Assembly: GCA_900543815.1 (NCBI GenBank)
Contig: UQST01000016.1
Span: 1 to 55,942, forward strand
DNA: 55,942 nucleotides
DNA from: an uncultured Prevotellaceae bacterium
GTDB lineage: Bacteria; Bacteroidota; Bacteroidia; Bacteroidales; Bacteroidaceae
Direction: 5' to 3'
The position numbers and the translations under genes are program-made. This document shows positions 17,149 through 26,923 of the stretch, piece by piece (within the stretch, counting starts at the first letter, position 1; each line of letters opens with the position of its first letter). The notes beneath the pieces are model-generated. The model ran no database searches, was not told where the DNA came from, and saw nothing but the letters and a program-made list of their open reading frames with translations.

Positions 17149-20100
17149 TTACAATTTGCGCTGCTTCAGTTGTCCCTGGCGGTCAAAGAGTGACCGGCTG
17201 TAGATCTTCTCCACGAAGATGGGGAAGACAAACAGGGTGAAGACAGTGGCGAAGATGAGTCCTCCGATGATGACAATAGCCAGCGGGCGCTGACTCTCGG
17301 AACCTATTCCGTGACTAAGTGCGGCTGGAAGCAGCCCCAAGGTAGCCATCATGGCCGTCATAAGCACAGAGCGGGTGCGTGACTGCATGCCCAGTTCCAC
17401 CGCACAGGGCAGTGCATGCCCATGACGAATGAAGTGCTTGATATCCACTATCATTATCACTCCGTTCTGGATACAGATTCCAAAGAGGCAGATGAAGCCT
17501 ATACCTGCCGAGATGGAGAAGTTGAACCCCGTGAGCAGCAGGATGAGAATGCCTCCCACAGCAGCAAAAGGAACGTTGAGGAGCACCAGCGAAGCATCGC
17601 GGGCATTGCCAAAGAGCATATACAGAATGGCAAAGATGAGCAGAATGCTCAATGGCACCACGTGTGCAAGGCGGCCCGATGCACGTTTCTGGTTTTCGAA
17701 GTCACCGCTCCATTCTATTCTGTAGCCCTCGGGCAGCGAGATGGCACGGGCCACCTTGGCACGTGATTCATCCACAGCAGAGCCCATATCCCTGTCGCGC
17801 ACAGAGAACTTCACGGCGCAGTAACGCTGGTGCCCATCGCGGTAGATGATGAGTGGACCGGTAATCATCCTTATCTCCGCCAGCTCCTTGATGGGTATCA
17901 TGGTTCCGTCGCTGGCCGGTACCATTATCTTCCCTATCTGCTCTTCGTTCTCGCGGAACGGCTTGTCGTACCTCACCACAAGGTCAAACTTGCGCTCTTC
18001 CTCATATACCTGTGAGGCTGCCTTGCCGCCTATGGCCATTTCGATAGTACTCTGCACGTCGGCCTTGCTCACGCCATATCGGGCAAGACGTGACTCTCGT
18101 ATGTTGATTTGCAGCTCTGGCTGGCCCACGTTACGCAGCACTCCCAGGTCGGTGATGCCTCTGATGGGTTGCATGGTGTGCGCTATCTGTTCGGCTATAC
18201 GCTCGCTCTCATACAGGTCCTTGCCATATACTTTGGCCACGATAGCGCCTTTCACACCGCTCACAGCCTCCTCCACATTGTCGCTGATGGGCTGTGAGAA
18301 GTTGAAGTCAATGCCTGGATAGACCGACAACGATGTGTTGATGCTGTCTATCAATTCGTCTTTGCTCATGCCTGAAGCCCACTCCTTCTCGGGATACATC
18401 TTGACAAAGAGTTCGATGTTGTAGAATCCTGTGGCATCCGTACCATCGTTGGGGCGGCCCGTCTGGGTAAGTACCTCTTTCACTTCAGCGAAGTTCCCCA
18501 CCCGTGCACGCAGTTCATTGGCCACCTTGACAGACTCCTTTAGCGAGATGCTCTGCGGCATGGTGGCACGGATGTAGATAGATCCTTCGTTCATTGTAGG
18601 CAGGAATTCCGTGCCCAGCAATGCAAAGGAAGCCAGTCCGGCAACCATAACACATAGCGAGACGAGCAGAGTGAGCCGTGTGTGTCGATGGCAAAAGGCG
18701 AAAGCGTGATTGAAGTGGCGGCGGATGAAGAGAAGGAAGGGATTGTGCTTCTCCACTACATTACGGGCAAGCATCATGCGTGAGAGCACGGGTACCAGAG
18801 TCATCGTGAACACCAGCGCACCCAGTAAGGCAAAGCCCAGAGTGAATGCCAAGGGCGAGAACATCTTGCCTTCCACCTTCTGGAAGGAGAATATGGGGAG
18901 TAGGGCAGTCACGATGATGAGTTTGGAGAAGAATACCGACTTGGCCTTTCCACGTGCTGTCGTGCGCAGCAGCCCCATCTTGGACCGCTGGTTGAAAGCC
19001 GCCATCCCCATCTGGCGGGCCTGCTGGTCGAGGGCCACATAGATGGCTTCTATCATCACCACAGCACCGTCGATGATGATGCCGAAGTCTATTGCGCCCA
19101 TCGACAAAAGGTTGGCACTCATCCCGCGCAAGCGCAGGCAAATGAAGGCAAAAAGCAATGCCAGAGGTATTACACTGGCCACAATGACCGTTGCACGCCA
19201 GTCGCGCATGAAGAGGAACACCACCAGGGTGACCAGCAGAATGCCTTCGAGCACATTGCGGAACACGGTGCTGGTGGCCAGTTGAACCAAATCCTCGCGG
19301 TCGTAGAAGGGGACAATCTTCACGCCTTCAGGCAAATCGTTGGCCTCGATAGAAGCTATCTTCTCCTTGAGTGCAGCAATTACCCGTTCGGCATTCTCAC
19401 CTTTGCGCATCACCACTATGCCTTCCACCACATTGTCGGCCTCACCTCTTCCCACTTGTCCCAGCCTTGGCTGGCAGGATTCCTTCACCTGGGCCAGATT
19501 GCGCACCAGTATGGGGGTGCCGTTGACGTTCTTTACCACGATGTTGCCTATCTCCTCGGTGTTGTTGATGAGGCCGATACCTCTCACCACGTAGGCCTGT
19601 GCGTTCTTCTCGATTACGTCTCCGCCCACGTTCATATTGCTGCTGGAAATGGCTTCGAAGAGTTCCAATGAGGATATCTGGTAGGCTGCCAGTTGGCTCG
19701 GATTGACGCTCACCTCGAAGGTCTTCACTTCGCCACCGAAGCTCACCACGTCTGCCACACCCGACACAGAGCGCAGCTGGCGCTCGATGGTCCAGTCCTG
19801 CATGGTCTTCAACTCCCTCACCGTATGCCAGTCACTCTGCAGCGTATAGCGGTAGATCTCGCCTGTGGGCCCCTGCAAGGGCTGCACGTCAGGCTCCACA
19901 CCGTCGGGCAAGTCGGCATCCTTGAGCAAGTTGAACACCTGCTGGCGCGCAAACTCGTCGTTGGCATGGTCGTCAAAGAGAATGGTCACCACACTGAGTC
20001 CGAACAGAGTGGTGCTGCGTATGTCGGTCTTCTCCTGTGCCGCATTCATCGCTATCTCTATGGGGATAGTCACAAACTTCTCTATCTCCTCGGCGCTGCG

Positions 20101-20274
20101 GCCTGGCCATTGCGTGATAATGGTCACCTTGGTGTTTGTCACGTCGGGAAAAGCATCCACCGGAGTGTCTCTGAAGCACAGGATGCCCACTATGGCCAGT
20201 GCCGCAGTGAGGCACAGTATGAGATACTTCCTCTTTAGGGAGAAAGCGATGATAAAGTCGATGAAAGTGTTCAT
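17149..20274 (-). CDS. czcA: CzcA-type heavy-metal efflux RND pump
   Basis: A 1041-residue inner-membrane proton-driven pump of the heavy-metal RND family, full length. The N-terminal helix is followed by DTPVDAFPDVTNTKVTIITQ and WPGRSAEEIEKFVTIPIE, both family-typical. The fourth transmembrane helix reads DFGIIIDGAVVMIE. That DFG...DGA pattern is the signature of pumps for divalent ions (Zn, Co, Cd, Ni) and differs from the Cu/Ag type (GAMVDAAIVMIE). The region that carries the first methionine of the CusA triad reads DNVEEAVSGVKGAIVAKV here, without a methionine. Specificity for a divalent cation is therefore favoured, but the exact metal cannot be read. It works with the adaptor and outer-membrane factor encoded directly upstream (8-nt gap to the adaptor gene). 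Confidence 0.93.
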   Translation of the reverse strand: MNTFIDFIIAFSLKRKYLILCLTAALAIVGILCFRDTPVDAFPDVTNTKVTIITQWPGRSAEEIEKFVTIPIEIAMNAAQEKTDIRSTTLFGLSVVTILFDDHANDEFARQQVFNLLKDADLPDGVEPDVQPLQGPTGEIYRYTLQSDWHTVRELKTMQDWTIERQLRSVSGVADVVSFGGEVKTFEVSVNPSQLAAYQISSLELFEAISSSNMNVGGDVIEKNAQAYVVRGIGLINNTEEIGNIVVKNVNGTPILVRNLAQVKESCQPRLGQVGRGEADNVVEGIVVMRKGENAERVIAALKEKIASIEANDLPEGVKIVPFYDREDLVQLATSTVFRNVLEGILLVTLVVFLFMRDWRATVIVASVIPLALLFAFICLRLRGMSANLLSMGAIDFGIIIDGAVVMIEAIYVALDQQARQMGMAAFNQRSKMGLLRTTARGKAKSVFFSKLIIVTALLPIFSFQKVEGKMFSPLAFTLGFALLGALVFTMTLVPVLSRMMLARNVVEKHNPFLLFIRRHFNHAFAFCHRHTRLTLLVSLCVMVAGLASFALLGTEFLPTMNEGSIYIRATMPQSISLKESVKVANELRARVGNFAEVKEVLTQTGRPNDGTDATGFYNIELFVKMYPEKEWASGMSKDELIDSINTSLSVYPGIDFNFSQPISDNVEEAVSGVKGAIVAKVYGKDLYESERIAEQIAHTMQPIRGITDLGVLRNVGQPELQINIRESRLARYGVSKADVQSTIEMAIGGKAASQVYEEERKFDLVVRYDKPFRENEEQIGKIMVPASDGTMIPIKELAEIRMITGPLIIYRDGHQRYCAVKFSVRDRDMGSAVDESRAKVARAISLPEGYRIEWSGDFENQKRASGRLAHVVPLSILLIFAILYMLFGNARDASLVLLNVPFAAVGGILILLLTGFNFSISAGIGFICLFGICIQNGVIMIVDIKHFIRHGHALPCAVELGMQSRTRSVLMTAMMATLGLLPAALSHGIGSESQRPLAIVIIGGLIFATVFTLFVFPIFVEKIYSRSLFDRQGQLKQRKL

Positions 20275-20282
20275 CCTTGTCC

Positions 20283-21374
20283 TTATTTAAGAATATTGTA
20301 TTGCAGAAGCGCGTTCTTCTCTATCACTCTCTCTCCAGCCTTCACTCCCGATGCCAGATAGGCGTATGTCTGGTCCTGATGAGCCACCTCCACCTGCTGG
20401 CGGTGACAATTGTCCTTGCCGTTGCACACCACCACGTAATTCTTCCCATTCTCGAAGACGATGCTCTGGGCAGGCACTCTCATCAGTTGGCGGCCTGCTC
20501 CCGAGAGCGACACATGCACGCTGGCAAACATGCCTGGCAGGTAGCGCTCATCGGGATTGTCTATCTGCACCCTCACCTTCATGGTCTTGCTCTCCTCGTC
20601 CAGCTTCTTGTATATCTTGTCGATGCTGCCTGTGATGCTGTCGCCAGGGTATGCCAGGATGGAGATGCGCACCTGTTCACCCTGACGCACCTTGCATATG
20701 TCGCTCTCATACACATCTGCTGTGATCCACACAGTGCTTATGTCGGCTATCTCAAAGGCAGGCTCGTCGTTGTTGGTATCGTCTATATACGAGCCGTTGT
20801 ACACGTTCTTGGCATATACATAGCCCGATATGGGGGCGGTGAGGGCAGCCTGCGACTTGTGGGTGAAGCCTTGTACGCCAGCCACCGATTGCAGTCTGTT
20901 CTGCTCTGCCAGTGCCATCTCCAGGCGGCCTTGAGCCTCCAGCACATCTTTTTCAGAGGCCATCCCGCTCTCCAGCAGTTCGCTCTTCATGGTCAGTTCG
21001 CGCTCTGCCAGGCGCTTCTCATTGGCTATGTCGGCCAGTTGTTTCTCGTATTCGGCCGCATCCTGCGAGAAGACTTTCCCCAGTTGCTGTCCTTTCGTCA
21101 CGTGGTCACCTATCTCGCAATTCACGTTCTGCACCTTGCCGCTACAGGGGATGAATACCTTGCTCACCTTGCGTTCGTCGCACGTTACCGTTCCATTCAG
21201 CACCAGTTCGTCGTTGGAGCCGGCTGCCTCCACCAGGGCTGTTGACAGGATGTCTGCCTGCGGCTGCTTGTCTTGTGCCTGTTGCTTGTTGTTCCCGCTG
21301 TTCTGGCAGCAGCTGAAGAGCAGGCACAGCAGGGCAGCTGCCAGGCTCTTATGCTTCATTACGTACATCTTCAT
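20283..21374 (-). CDS. Periplasmic adaptor lipoprotein of the metal efflux system
   Basis: A 363-residue membrane-fusion (adaptor) protein of the CzcB/CusB class, linking the inner-membrane pump to the outer-membrane channel. The N-terminus has a lipoprotein signal with the lipobox LLFSC, so the protein is anchored to a membrane. It is followed by a Gln-rich linker, a lipoyl-like half (IPCSGKVQNVNCEIGDHVTKG), a helical hairpin with AEYEKQLADIANEKRLAERE, the second lipoyl half (ALTAPISGYVYAKNVYNGSY) and beta-barrel domains. An internal ATG at 21359 (MKHKSLAAALLC) is an equally good start. It sits between the outer-membrane factor and the pump genes with gaps of 18 and 8 bases. Confidence 0.92.
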   Translation of the reverse strand: MKMYVMKHKSLAAALLCLLFSCCQNSGNNKQQAQDKQPQADILSTALVEAAGSNDELVLNGTVTCDERKVSKVFIPCSGKVQNVNCEIGDHVTKGQQLGKVFSQDAAEYEKQLADIANEKRLAERELTMKSELLESGMASEKDVLEAQGRLEMALAEQNRLQSVAGVQGFTHKSQAALTAPISGYVYAKNVYNGSYIDDTNNDEPAFEIADISTVWITADVYESDICKVRQGEQVRISILAYPGDSITGSIDKIYKKLDEESKTMKVRVQIDNPDERYLPGMFASVHVSLSGAGRQLMRVPAQSIVFENGKNYVVVCNGKDNCHRQQVEVAHQDQTYAYLASGVKAGERVIEKNALLQYNILK

Positions 21375-21392
21375 TGTTCTTATAGGGTTCTG

Positions 21393-22634
21393 CTATTTGA
21401 TTTCCATGTCCAGTTCGGCCATCATGCTCATAACATCCATGCGGCTGTCTATCAGCAGATAGTGGCTCTCGCGATGTGCCTGATAATAATCGATGAGCTC
21501 CAGCAGCGAGATGTTTCGTGCCAGGAACTGCTTCTCCACATCGCCCACAAGCGTTGTGCGGCTTGCCTCAATGTGCCTCTCCGCTTCGGTAGCCAGCCTC
21601 AGGCTGCTTTGCAACTTCTGCCAGGTGCCCATGAGTTCGGCTGTTTCGCGGCTTCTGTTCCACTCATAGTCCAACTGTTTTGCCTCCCGTGTGGAACGTG
21701 CAGCGCGTATGTTGCCCTGGTTCTGGTTGAAGATGGGCAGTGTGAGCCCAATGCCCACGGCAAAGAAGTTGCGTCCGATGCTTCCGTTCTTGTCCCACTC
21801 ACCCGTCATCTTCAGCTCTGGCCAGGCGTTTGCACGCTGTAGCTTGATGTCATGCTCGGCAGCGGCTACGCTCTGACGATGGGCTCTCATGTCGGGGCGG
21901 TCGGCCAGACTGCCCATTATATGCTTGATGTTCACGGTGTCCAGCACGCTCACGCTGGCTGTGAAGTCTATCACGGGTACGATGCAATGCCCCTCTTCGC
22001 CCAGTGCCACTGCTATGCTGTGGCTGCCGGAGATGATGTCGGCCTCCATCTCGGTGCGCTCCTGCAGCAGTTGCAGATACTGGCTGCGTATGCGCATCAC
22101 CTCTGCCGCAGCGATGTTGCCCTTCTGCTCCTGTTGCTCAAAGGCTTTGAGAATCCTTTCTGTAGAGGCTATCTCGCGCTCCAGGACAGCCAACTTCTCC
22201 TGCACACCGGCCAGCCTTATCATCTCCAGGCTCAGTTCGCGCCTCAAGAGACGCATTGCATCCCCGTATTCAGCCTCTGCTCCGCGCAGCTCAGCCATTG
22301 CCTTCCTCACCCGCTGGCGCCTTTGTCCGGCTATGAAGATGCGCTGCGAGAGCTGGATATCGGTCTGCTCCTCGCGGTTCACCTCGAAGTAATGATGAGT
22401 GACGGGGTTGTTGACGTTGTGCGAGACGGATAGCTCGGGGTTCTCAAGCAGTCTCTCCTGCTTTACAGCCGCCTGCGCCGCCTCCACCTCCTTTTCCTTT
22501 ACCTTGAGCAGCAGGTGTTGCTCCTTGACCAGGCTCCATGCGCTGGCGATGCTTATCCTCAGCGAGTCGGTCTGAGCGTAGCTCTGAACGCAGACGAAGA
22601 GGGCAAGCACGATACTTAATACTCTGATATTCAT
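21393..22634 (-). CDS. TolC-like outer-membrane factor of the metal efflux system
   Basis: A 413-residue outer-membrane efflux protein (CzcC/CusC class) and the first gene of the five-gene operon. A signal peptide ends at VCVQSYAQ. The rest shows the two helical repeats of the family, with long heptad-rich segments such as LKVKEKEVEAAQAAVKQE and IASTERILKAFEQQEQKG, and the LTLPIFNQNQGNIRAARSTR stretch typical of the second repeat. No lipobox cysteine is seen, unlike many CusC proteins. It forms the exit duct for the pump encoded by the third gene. Confidence 0.9.
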   Translation of the reverse strand: MNIRVLSIVLALFVCVQSYAQTDSLRISIASAWSLVKEQHLLLKVKEKEVEAAQAAVKQERLLENPELSVSHNVNNPVTHHYFEVNREEQTDIQLSQRIFIAGQRRQRVRKAMAELRGAEAEYGDAMRLLRRELSLEMIRLAGVQEKLAVLEREIASTERILKAFEQQEQKGNIAAAEVMRIRSQYLQLLQERTEMEADIISGSHSIAVALGEEGHCIVPVIDFTASVSVLDTVNIKHIMGSLADRPDMRAHRQSVAAAEHDIKLQRANAWPELKMTGEWDKNGSIGRNFFAVGIGLTLPIFNQNQGNIRAARSTREAKQLDYEWNRSRETAELMGTWQKLQSSLRLATEAERHIEASRTTLVGDVEKQFLARNISLLELIDYYQAHRESHYLLIDSRMDVMSMMAELDMEIK

Positions 22635-22667
22635 CCGAAGAAATAGTCTTGCTGTTGATTCCTACCG

Positions 22668-22675
22668 CAAAATTA
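22668..22675 (-). promoter_or_regulatory. Putative -7 box of the metal-efflux operon
   Basis: On the minus strand this reads TAATTTTG, matching TAnnTTTG, 33 bases upstream of the ATG at 22634. Confidence 0.5.
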
Positions 22676-22728
22676 TCCACTTTCCAGCTACCTCCCTCTA
22701 TCCACCCAATTAGATGCTTCTTAGCTCA

Positions 22729-22746
22729 CATTAGAATGTTCTAATG
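22729..22746. promoter_or_regulatory. Inverted repeat upstream of the metal-efflux operon (candidate operator)
   Basis: CATTAGAA and TTCTAATG form perfect 8-bp arms around a 2-bp centre, 94 bases upstream of the first gene and about 53 bases upstream of the putative -7 box. That is a plausible position for activator binding by the operon's own response regulator, though OmpR-type sites are more often direct repeats. Confidence 0.4.
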
Positions 22747-22921
22747 CCCGCAGCAGCTCGGCAGGAGTTTCTTAGGGATAAAGGAGGGGGATCGGACGGT
22801 GCTGGACGGACAGATGGAGAACGCCCTTGGCAGATGGGGACGCTGGTGTGCAGGCCGGCTCGCAGCACTCTTTGTTACGCGGCACTGTTTTCTGCCAATT
22901 ATCGCATGGCGGTGCATCGGT

Positions 22922-22987
22922 CATTGCAGCGCGCTGCATTGGCCATTGCAGCGCGTTGCGTTGCACACTGCAGCGCGCTGCGATGAG
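22922..22987 (+). repeat. 22-bp tandem repeat array, locus 2 of 3
   Basis: Three 22-bp units start at 22922, 22944 and 22966. Each contains ATTGCAGCGCG or ACTGCAGCGCG and a near-palindromic GCAGCGCGCTGC core. The surrounding intergenic stretch (22747-22921 and 22988-23143) has no convincing gene. Confidence 0.75.
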
Positions 22988-23143
22988 CATGTGATATTTC
23001 TGCCCGGTTCGTCGTCCCAGTTTCCCAGCCGGCGTTTGCCCTGATGGATGGCTCTCATGATTGGCAGCAGATGCGCTGGCGGTGCTTCATGGCGAGGTAA
23101 GGGAGTGTGTCGGGCAGGGTGGAGCAGCAGGGCGGAAATGAAA

Positions 23144-23177
23144 ATGGGACGTGCCAACTGGTGATGGCACGCCCCAT
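23144..23177 (-). terminator. Terminator after the SusD-like gene
   Basis: ATGGGACGTGCC (23144-23155) pairs with GGCACGCCCCAT (23166-23177) with one mismatch. On the minus strand it is followed by TTTCATTTCC. It lies 24 bases past the stop. Confidence 0.65.
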
Positions 23178-23200
23178 GATGATAGGATACGGTGGGATGT

Positions 23201-26200
23201 CTATTCCTCGGTGGAGAATACTTGTTTCAGGTTCTTGGCACCGGTGGCGTGGGCAGGCATCAGTTTGAGTGCGCTGATGTTGAGGCTGGGCTTCCATGAC
23301 CGGTGCGGCTCTGCCTGGCTCTTGGGCGTGCTCTCGCCCTTGACGCTGTTGCTAAATCCGTCCACTACAGCTTCCTCCACTCCTTGTGGGAAATAGCCTT
23401 TCTCAGTAAAGTAAGAGAGATTTAAGGTGAAGGTTCCTGTACTTCTGTCGTAATAGCAGGGATATTGGTCATATTCGTCAGATTTGTGGTATGCCTTCGG
23501 GTCTGCTACGTAGATTCTCTCGCTTTCGTTAAGCACTGTGACGAATTGCTTATGTATTCTGCAATTGAACATGCCTTCATCGGGATTGTAGTCGATGATT
23601 AGGCCGGTGCCACCGGCCCACCCTCCCAATTGGAATTGTCCTCGGTTGGATGTAGGCGACTTTCGGTAGTAGATAGGAATGTTTTCCTGTGTTACCTGGA
23701 ATATGATGTTGAACTTGTACGAGCACGTCGAACCGCTTTCCGAAAGCGGCCATTCATCGGCTTTATGACCGTCAGCCAACCATTCGGCTTTGGTGTTGTA
23801 CCACTTCAGGGCAGTTGAGAGGTTGAGCACACGGTCGCTCTTCACATCCTTCTGTATCTTTCCGTCGGCATCGCAGCCGGCAATGACCAGGGTGTAATTG
23901 AGTTCCTGCTGCTCGCGGGGGATGGTGAGAGAAGCCGAACCGCTGCCTGCCACCTTGATTCTGATGGGTGAGTTGAGCACGTTGGTCCATATGTTTCCTT
24001 GGAGCATGCTGTCGGGCAGGAGTGTGATGTAGGCTCCGTCGAATTCAGAAGCATCATACTGGACGGTGCAACGGGTGCCTCCATCCTCGGTGGCAGTGTT
24101 GTCGGTGAGTGATACCGAGAGGTTTCTCACTGGGCATTCATATATCTCGGGCGCCTTTCCGTCCTGACTCCATAGACCAACGTACACCACCTTGTTGCCC
24201 GCCACAGACAGGCAGGCCAGTTTGTACTCGGCACTGCGCTTGGGGTAGGGGATGGTTACCACCCGCATTTGATTGTTGGGGTTGATGCGGACAGCAACGT
24301 AGGCAGGCAGAGTCTTAGCCTCGAACATGGCTTTGATGTCGGCTGTAGTGGCATACTTATCCACCAGAGCCACATACCCCTTCTCGGTGTGCGGACCAAA
24401 GTAGTACATCGTCTGCACTTTCCAGTTGCCGTTCTTGTCCTGTACCGCCTTGCCGTCGGTGACGATACAGCTGTAGTCGGGATACATGAAGGTTCGCTCC
24501 GTCTTGCTGACGATGATGCTTCCATGGTGTGTACCAACACCTACGACTGTAAATTTGCCGGCATCATCCGGCATGGGTATCTGCACCCATCCGGTATCCT
24601 TGACTGCTGTGCCGTAGCCGGCATCTGCCTCCAGCCTGGCCAGCGCTGTTTCTGCCAGACTGTCGGGTACGCATGCCAGCCGCACTTCATCCAGCTCACG
24701 CATTATGTAGAGGTACGTGCGCAGGTATTTCTTGCCGTTAGCGTTGATCACACTGGCGGGGCACTGGGCATCGGCATAGAATGTGGTGGTGAGTGCGTAA
24801 GCGGGAGGGTTGCTTCCAGGAATGCGCAGTTCGGTGAGCGTCAGACTGTTCACCACCTTCAGCTGGTTGCCATAGGTGACAGTGATGCTGTTTCGGGGGA
24901 ATGTGATCACTCCGTCCTGCAGGGTGGCGTTGGCGGTACTCTGCACCATCACATCGTTCCCGTCGATGCGGAAACCCAGTTTCTGCTCGGGAATGTAGGC
25001 TTCTGTACCCTGGAATCTGATGACCAGCGAGGAGCCTGTATAGCCCATGGTGGAGTCGGCTATCTGGCTAAAGGGGTTCTTGATGATGAGGCCCTCGGCA
25101 GTGGTCAGTGGTTCGGCTGTGAGTGTGACATACTTTGCGGGTGTCTTTATATCGAACAGCTCGCGCACAATGCCGTCGTTGAACGTCACATCGTAGGTGG
25201 AGCTATGGTCAGCCCACATGCCTCCTCCCACCTGGTAGCAGTCTGATGGATCGGGATTTTCCTGCCCTATGGAGTTCCAGGCATACTGCATGATGTTACG
25301 TAGGGGGAATACCAGGTTCATCCAGGCAGGCCGTCCGTTGCCGGCATTGGACAGCTGTTGGTTGGCGGGGATGTATTGTGCATCCTCGCCTTGGGTGCGA
25401 TCGACCGACATGTTGAGTCGCTTGTAGTCGAAGAAGGACTGTCCTTCGCCCCACAGCTCGATGCGCTTCTGCTTCACTATCTCGTTGATGGCCACCTTTT
25501 CCTGTACACCTTGGGTGGGGTAGTTATAGTTGGCCGTGCGGTAATTTTGCATGAAGCTGTTCAGCATCTTAAGGCCATTTACGGCAGATGAATGCGCTGT
25601 GGCCTCTGCTTGTATGAGGTACATCTCCTCTACGCGCATCAGTGGGTAGGCTGCCTGAGCCATTGTTATTCCGTCGTTGATGCTTCCCTTGTAGGGACGG
25701 AACTTCAGTGACGCATATTTGGGAAGTTGCTCCACGATGCTGCCAACAAGATGTGGTTCGCTGTGGTCATCGCTTGTCAGGAATAGCTTGCTGCGTGGGT
25801 CACCTGCGCAAATCTCCTTGAAGAGTGATGGAGTGATGCAGGCAGGCACAAGTGGTGCATATCCTATCTGGTTCTCATTGCACATCCACGAACCCCAGTT
25901 CACAATGCCGGTCAATACGACCGCATCGTCTTCGTGAGGTTGTGCTCCCCACATCCACGAGGAGGGTGCTGTGTTGTTGAATCCATTCTCGGTGTCCAGC
26001 ATTTCGGCCTCGCTGAGCGGAGTGCTTCCACTCTGTGTGATGGCCTTGCCGGCTTTGCTGGCGGCTGCGGGATAGTCCTCTACCCACATGTACAGGCGCG
26101 CTTGCAGGCCATACACACAGGCCAGGTCGGGCAGAAGCTTGTTGCTTCGCTTGTATTTGGCGAGGTATTCTTCGGCCTTGGCCAGGTCGCTTTCGATGAA

Positions 26201-26923
26201 TGCTTTCATCTCTTCGCGGCTGGCACGGGTCAGTTTGGCCAACTGTGCAGGTGTGGTCTTCTCGGTGATGATAGGCACAGTGAGGTGGGTCAGATTCTTT
26301 CCCGTGTAGGAATAAGGTTGGGTGGCATCACAGGGCAGATACTCATACATACGTGCCATATCCAGATAGTACATGGCTCTGAAGGCATAGCCCAATCCCA
26401 GATATTCCTTCAGCTGGTCGTTGGCCTTGCTCTCATCGATGGCTCCTATCAGTTTGTTTACCGCCGTGATGGCGTTTTCATAGAAGCGCCAGATGTTCCG
26501 AGTGGTTGTATGACTCGGACTTCCATATTGGTTCTCGGCCCATGAGGTGAACCAGTTATATCCATGGTCTGGTCGGTACATATCGGCTGTCAGGATGTCG
26601 CGGATGTGCATGATGCCTCCGTAACCAAAGTTGTAATGCCGGTCAGGGTCGCTCATGTAGTGCATGCTGTTGGGCAAATCGAGCAGATAGCGCTCCAGGT
26701 CGCCGAAGAAAGTCATCTCCTCGCCCTTATACACCTCTACGTTTCCCTCCTTGGTGACCTTTACCTCCACTTCTCCTTGCTTGTTGTCGGTGAAGTTGAT
26801 GGAGTCTCCCTCGGTGAGTTCCACCCTTTTGCCACCCAGATAGAATCCCAGTCCCTGCGCATGCAGGCTGTTGGCTGCCAGTATCACCGCCAGCAGACAC
26901 AACAAATACTTCATCTGTTTCAT
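23201..26923 (-). CDS. SusD/RagB-like protein with a long fused C-terminal extension
   Basis: A 1240-residue exported protein. Residues of about 80-600 are SusD/RagB-like: YGGIMHIRDILTADM, the helical stretch LKEYLGLGYAFRAMYYLDMA, YPLMRVEEMYLIQAEA and IVKQKRIELWGEGQSFFDYK are hallmarks of the family, which binds glycans or peptides at the outer membrane. Three features are unusual. The signal peptide ends LHAQ with no lipobox Cys, whereas SusD proteins are lipoproteins. No SusC/RagA transporter gene is adjacent. About 640 extra residues follow, beta-rich and with a late segment (WPLSESGSTCSYKFN) that looks like a separate binding domain. The N-terminal 50 residues (YLGGKRVELTEGDSINF) are a small beta module. 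The start codon overlaps the stop of the upstream small gene (ATGA), so the two are co-translated. A start at 26914 is also possible. Confidence 0.82.
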   Translation of the reverse strand: MKQMKYLLCLLAVILAANSLHAQGLGFYLGGKRVELTEGDSINFTDNKQGEVEVKVTKEGNVEVYKGEEMTFFGDLERYLLDLPNSMHYMSDPDRHYNFGYGGIMHIRDILTADMYRPDHGYNWFTSWAENQYGSPSHTTTRNIWRFYENAITAVNKLIGAIDESKANDQLKEYLGLGYAFRAMYYLDMARMYEYLPCDATQPYSYTGKNLTHLTVPIITEKTTPAQLAKLTRASREEMKAFIESDLAKAEEYLAKYKRSNKLLPDLACVYGLQARLYMWVEDYPAAASKAGKAITQSGSTPLSEAEMLDTENGFNNTAPSSWMWGAQPHEDDAVVLTGIVNWGSWMCNENQIGYAPLVPACITPSLFKEICAGDPRSKLFLTSDDHSEPHLVGSIVEQLPKYASLKFRPYKGSINDGITMAQAAYPLMRVEEMYLIQAEATAHSSAVNGLKMLNSFMQNYRTANYNYPTQGVQEKVAINEIVKQKRIELWGEGQSFFDYKRLNMSVDRTQGEDAQYIPANQQLSNAGNGRPAWMNLVFPLRNIMQYAWNSIGQENPDPSDCYQVGGGMWADHSSTYDVTFNDGIVRELFDIKTPAKYVTLTAEPLTTAEGLIIKNPFSQIADSTMGYTGSSLVIRFQGTEAYIPEQKLGFRIDGNDVMVQSTANATLQDGVITFPRNSITVTYGNQLKVVNSLTLTELRIPGSNPPAYALTTTFYADAQCPASVINANGKKYLRTYLYIMRELDEVRLACVPDSLAETALARLEADAGYGTAVKDTGWVQIPMPDDAGKFTVVGVGTHHGSIIVSKTERTFMYPDYSCIVTDGKAVQDKNGNWKVQTMYYFGPHTEKGYVALVDKYATTADIKAMFEAKTLPAYVAVRINPNNQMRVVTIPYPKRSAEYKLACLSVAGNKVVYVGLWSQDGKAPEIYECPVRNLSVSLTDNTATEDGGTRCTVQYDASEFDGAYITLLPDSMLQGNIWTNVLNSPIRIKVAGSGSASLTIPREQQELNYTLVIAGCDADGKIQKDVKSDRVLNLSTALKWYNTKAEWLADGHKADEWPLSESGSTCSYKFNIIFQVTQENIPIYYRKSPTSNRGQFQLGGWAGGTGLIIDYNPDEGMFNCRIHKQFVTVLNESERIYVADPKAYHKSDEYDQYPCYYDRSTGTFTLNLSYFTEKGYFPQGVEEAVVDGFSNSVKGESTPKSQAEPHRSWKPSLNISALKLMPAHATGAKNLKQVFSTEE

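Noticed and set aside
22744..23297. Short frames on both strands between the efflux operon and the SusD-like gene
   Set aside because: They overlap the 22-bp array and a terminator, are rich in Cys/His/Ala from the repeat, and have no start context or homology.
23201..26923. SusC/SusD polysaccharide utilisation locus
   Set aside because: No SusC/TonB-dependent transporter, no glycoside hydrolase in the same unit and no regulator next to it, so a PUL is not supported.
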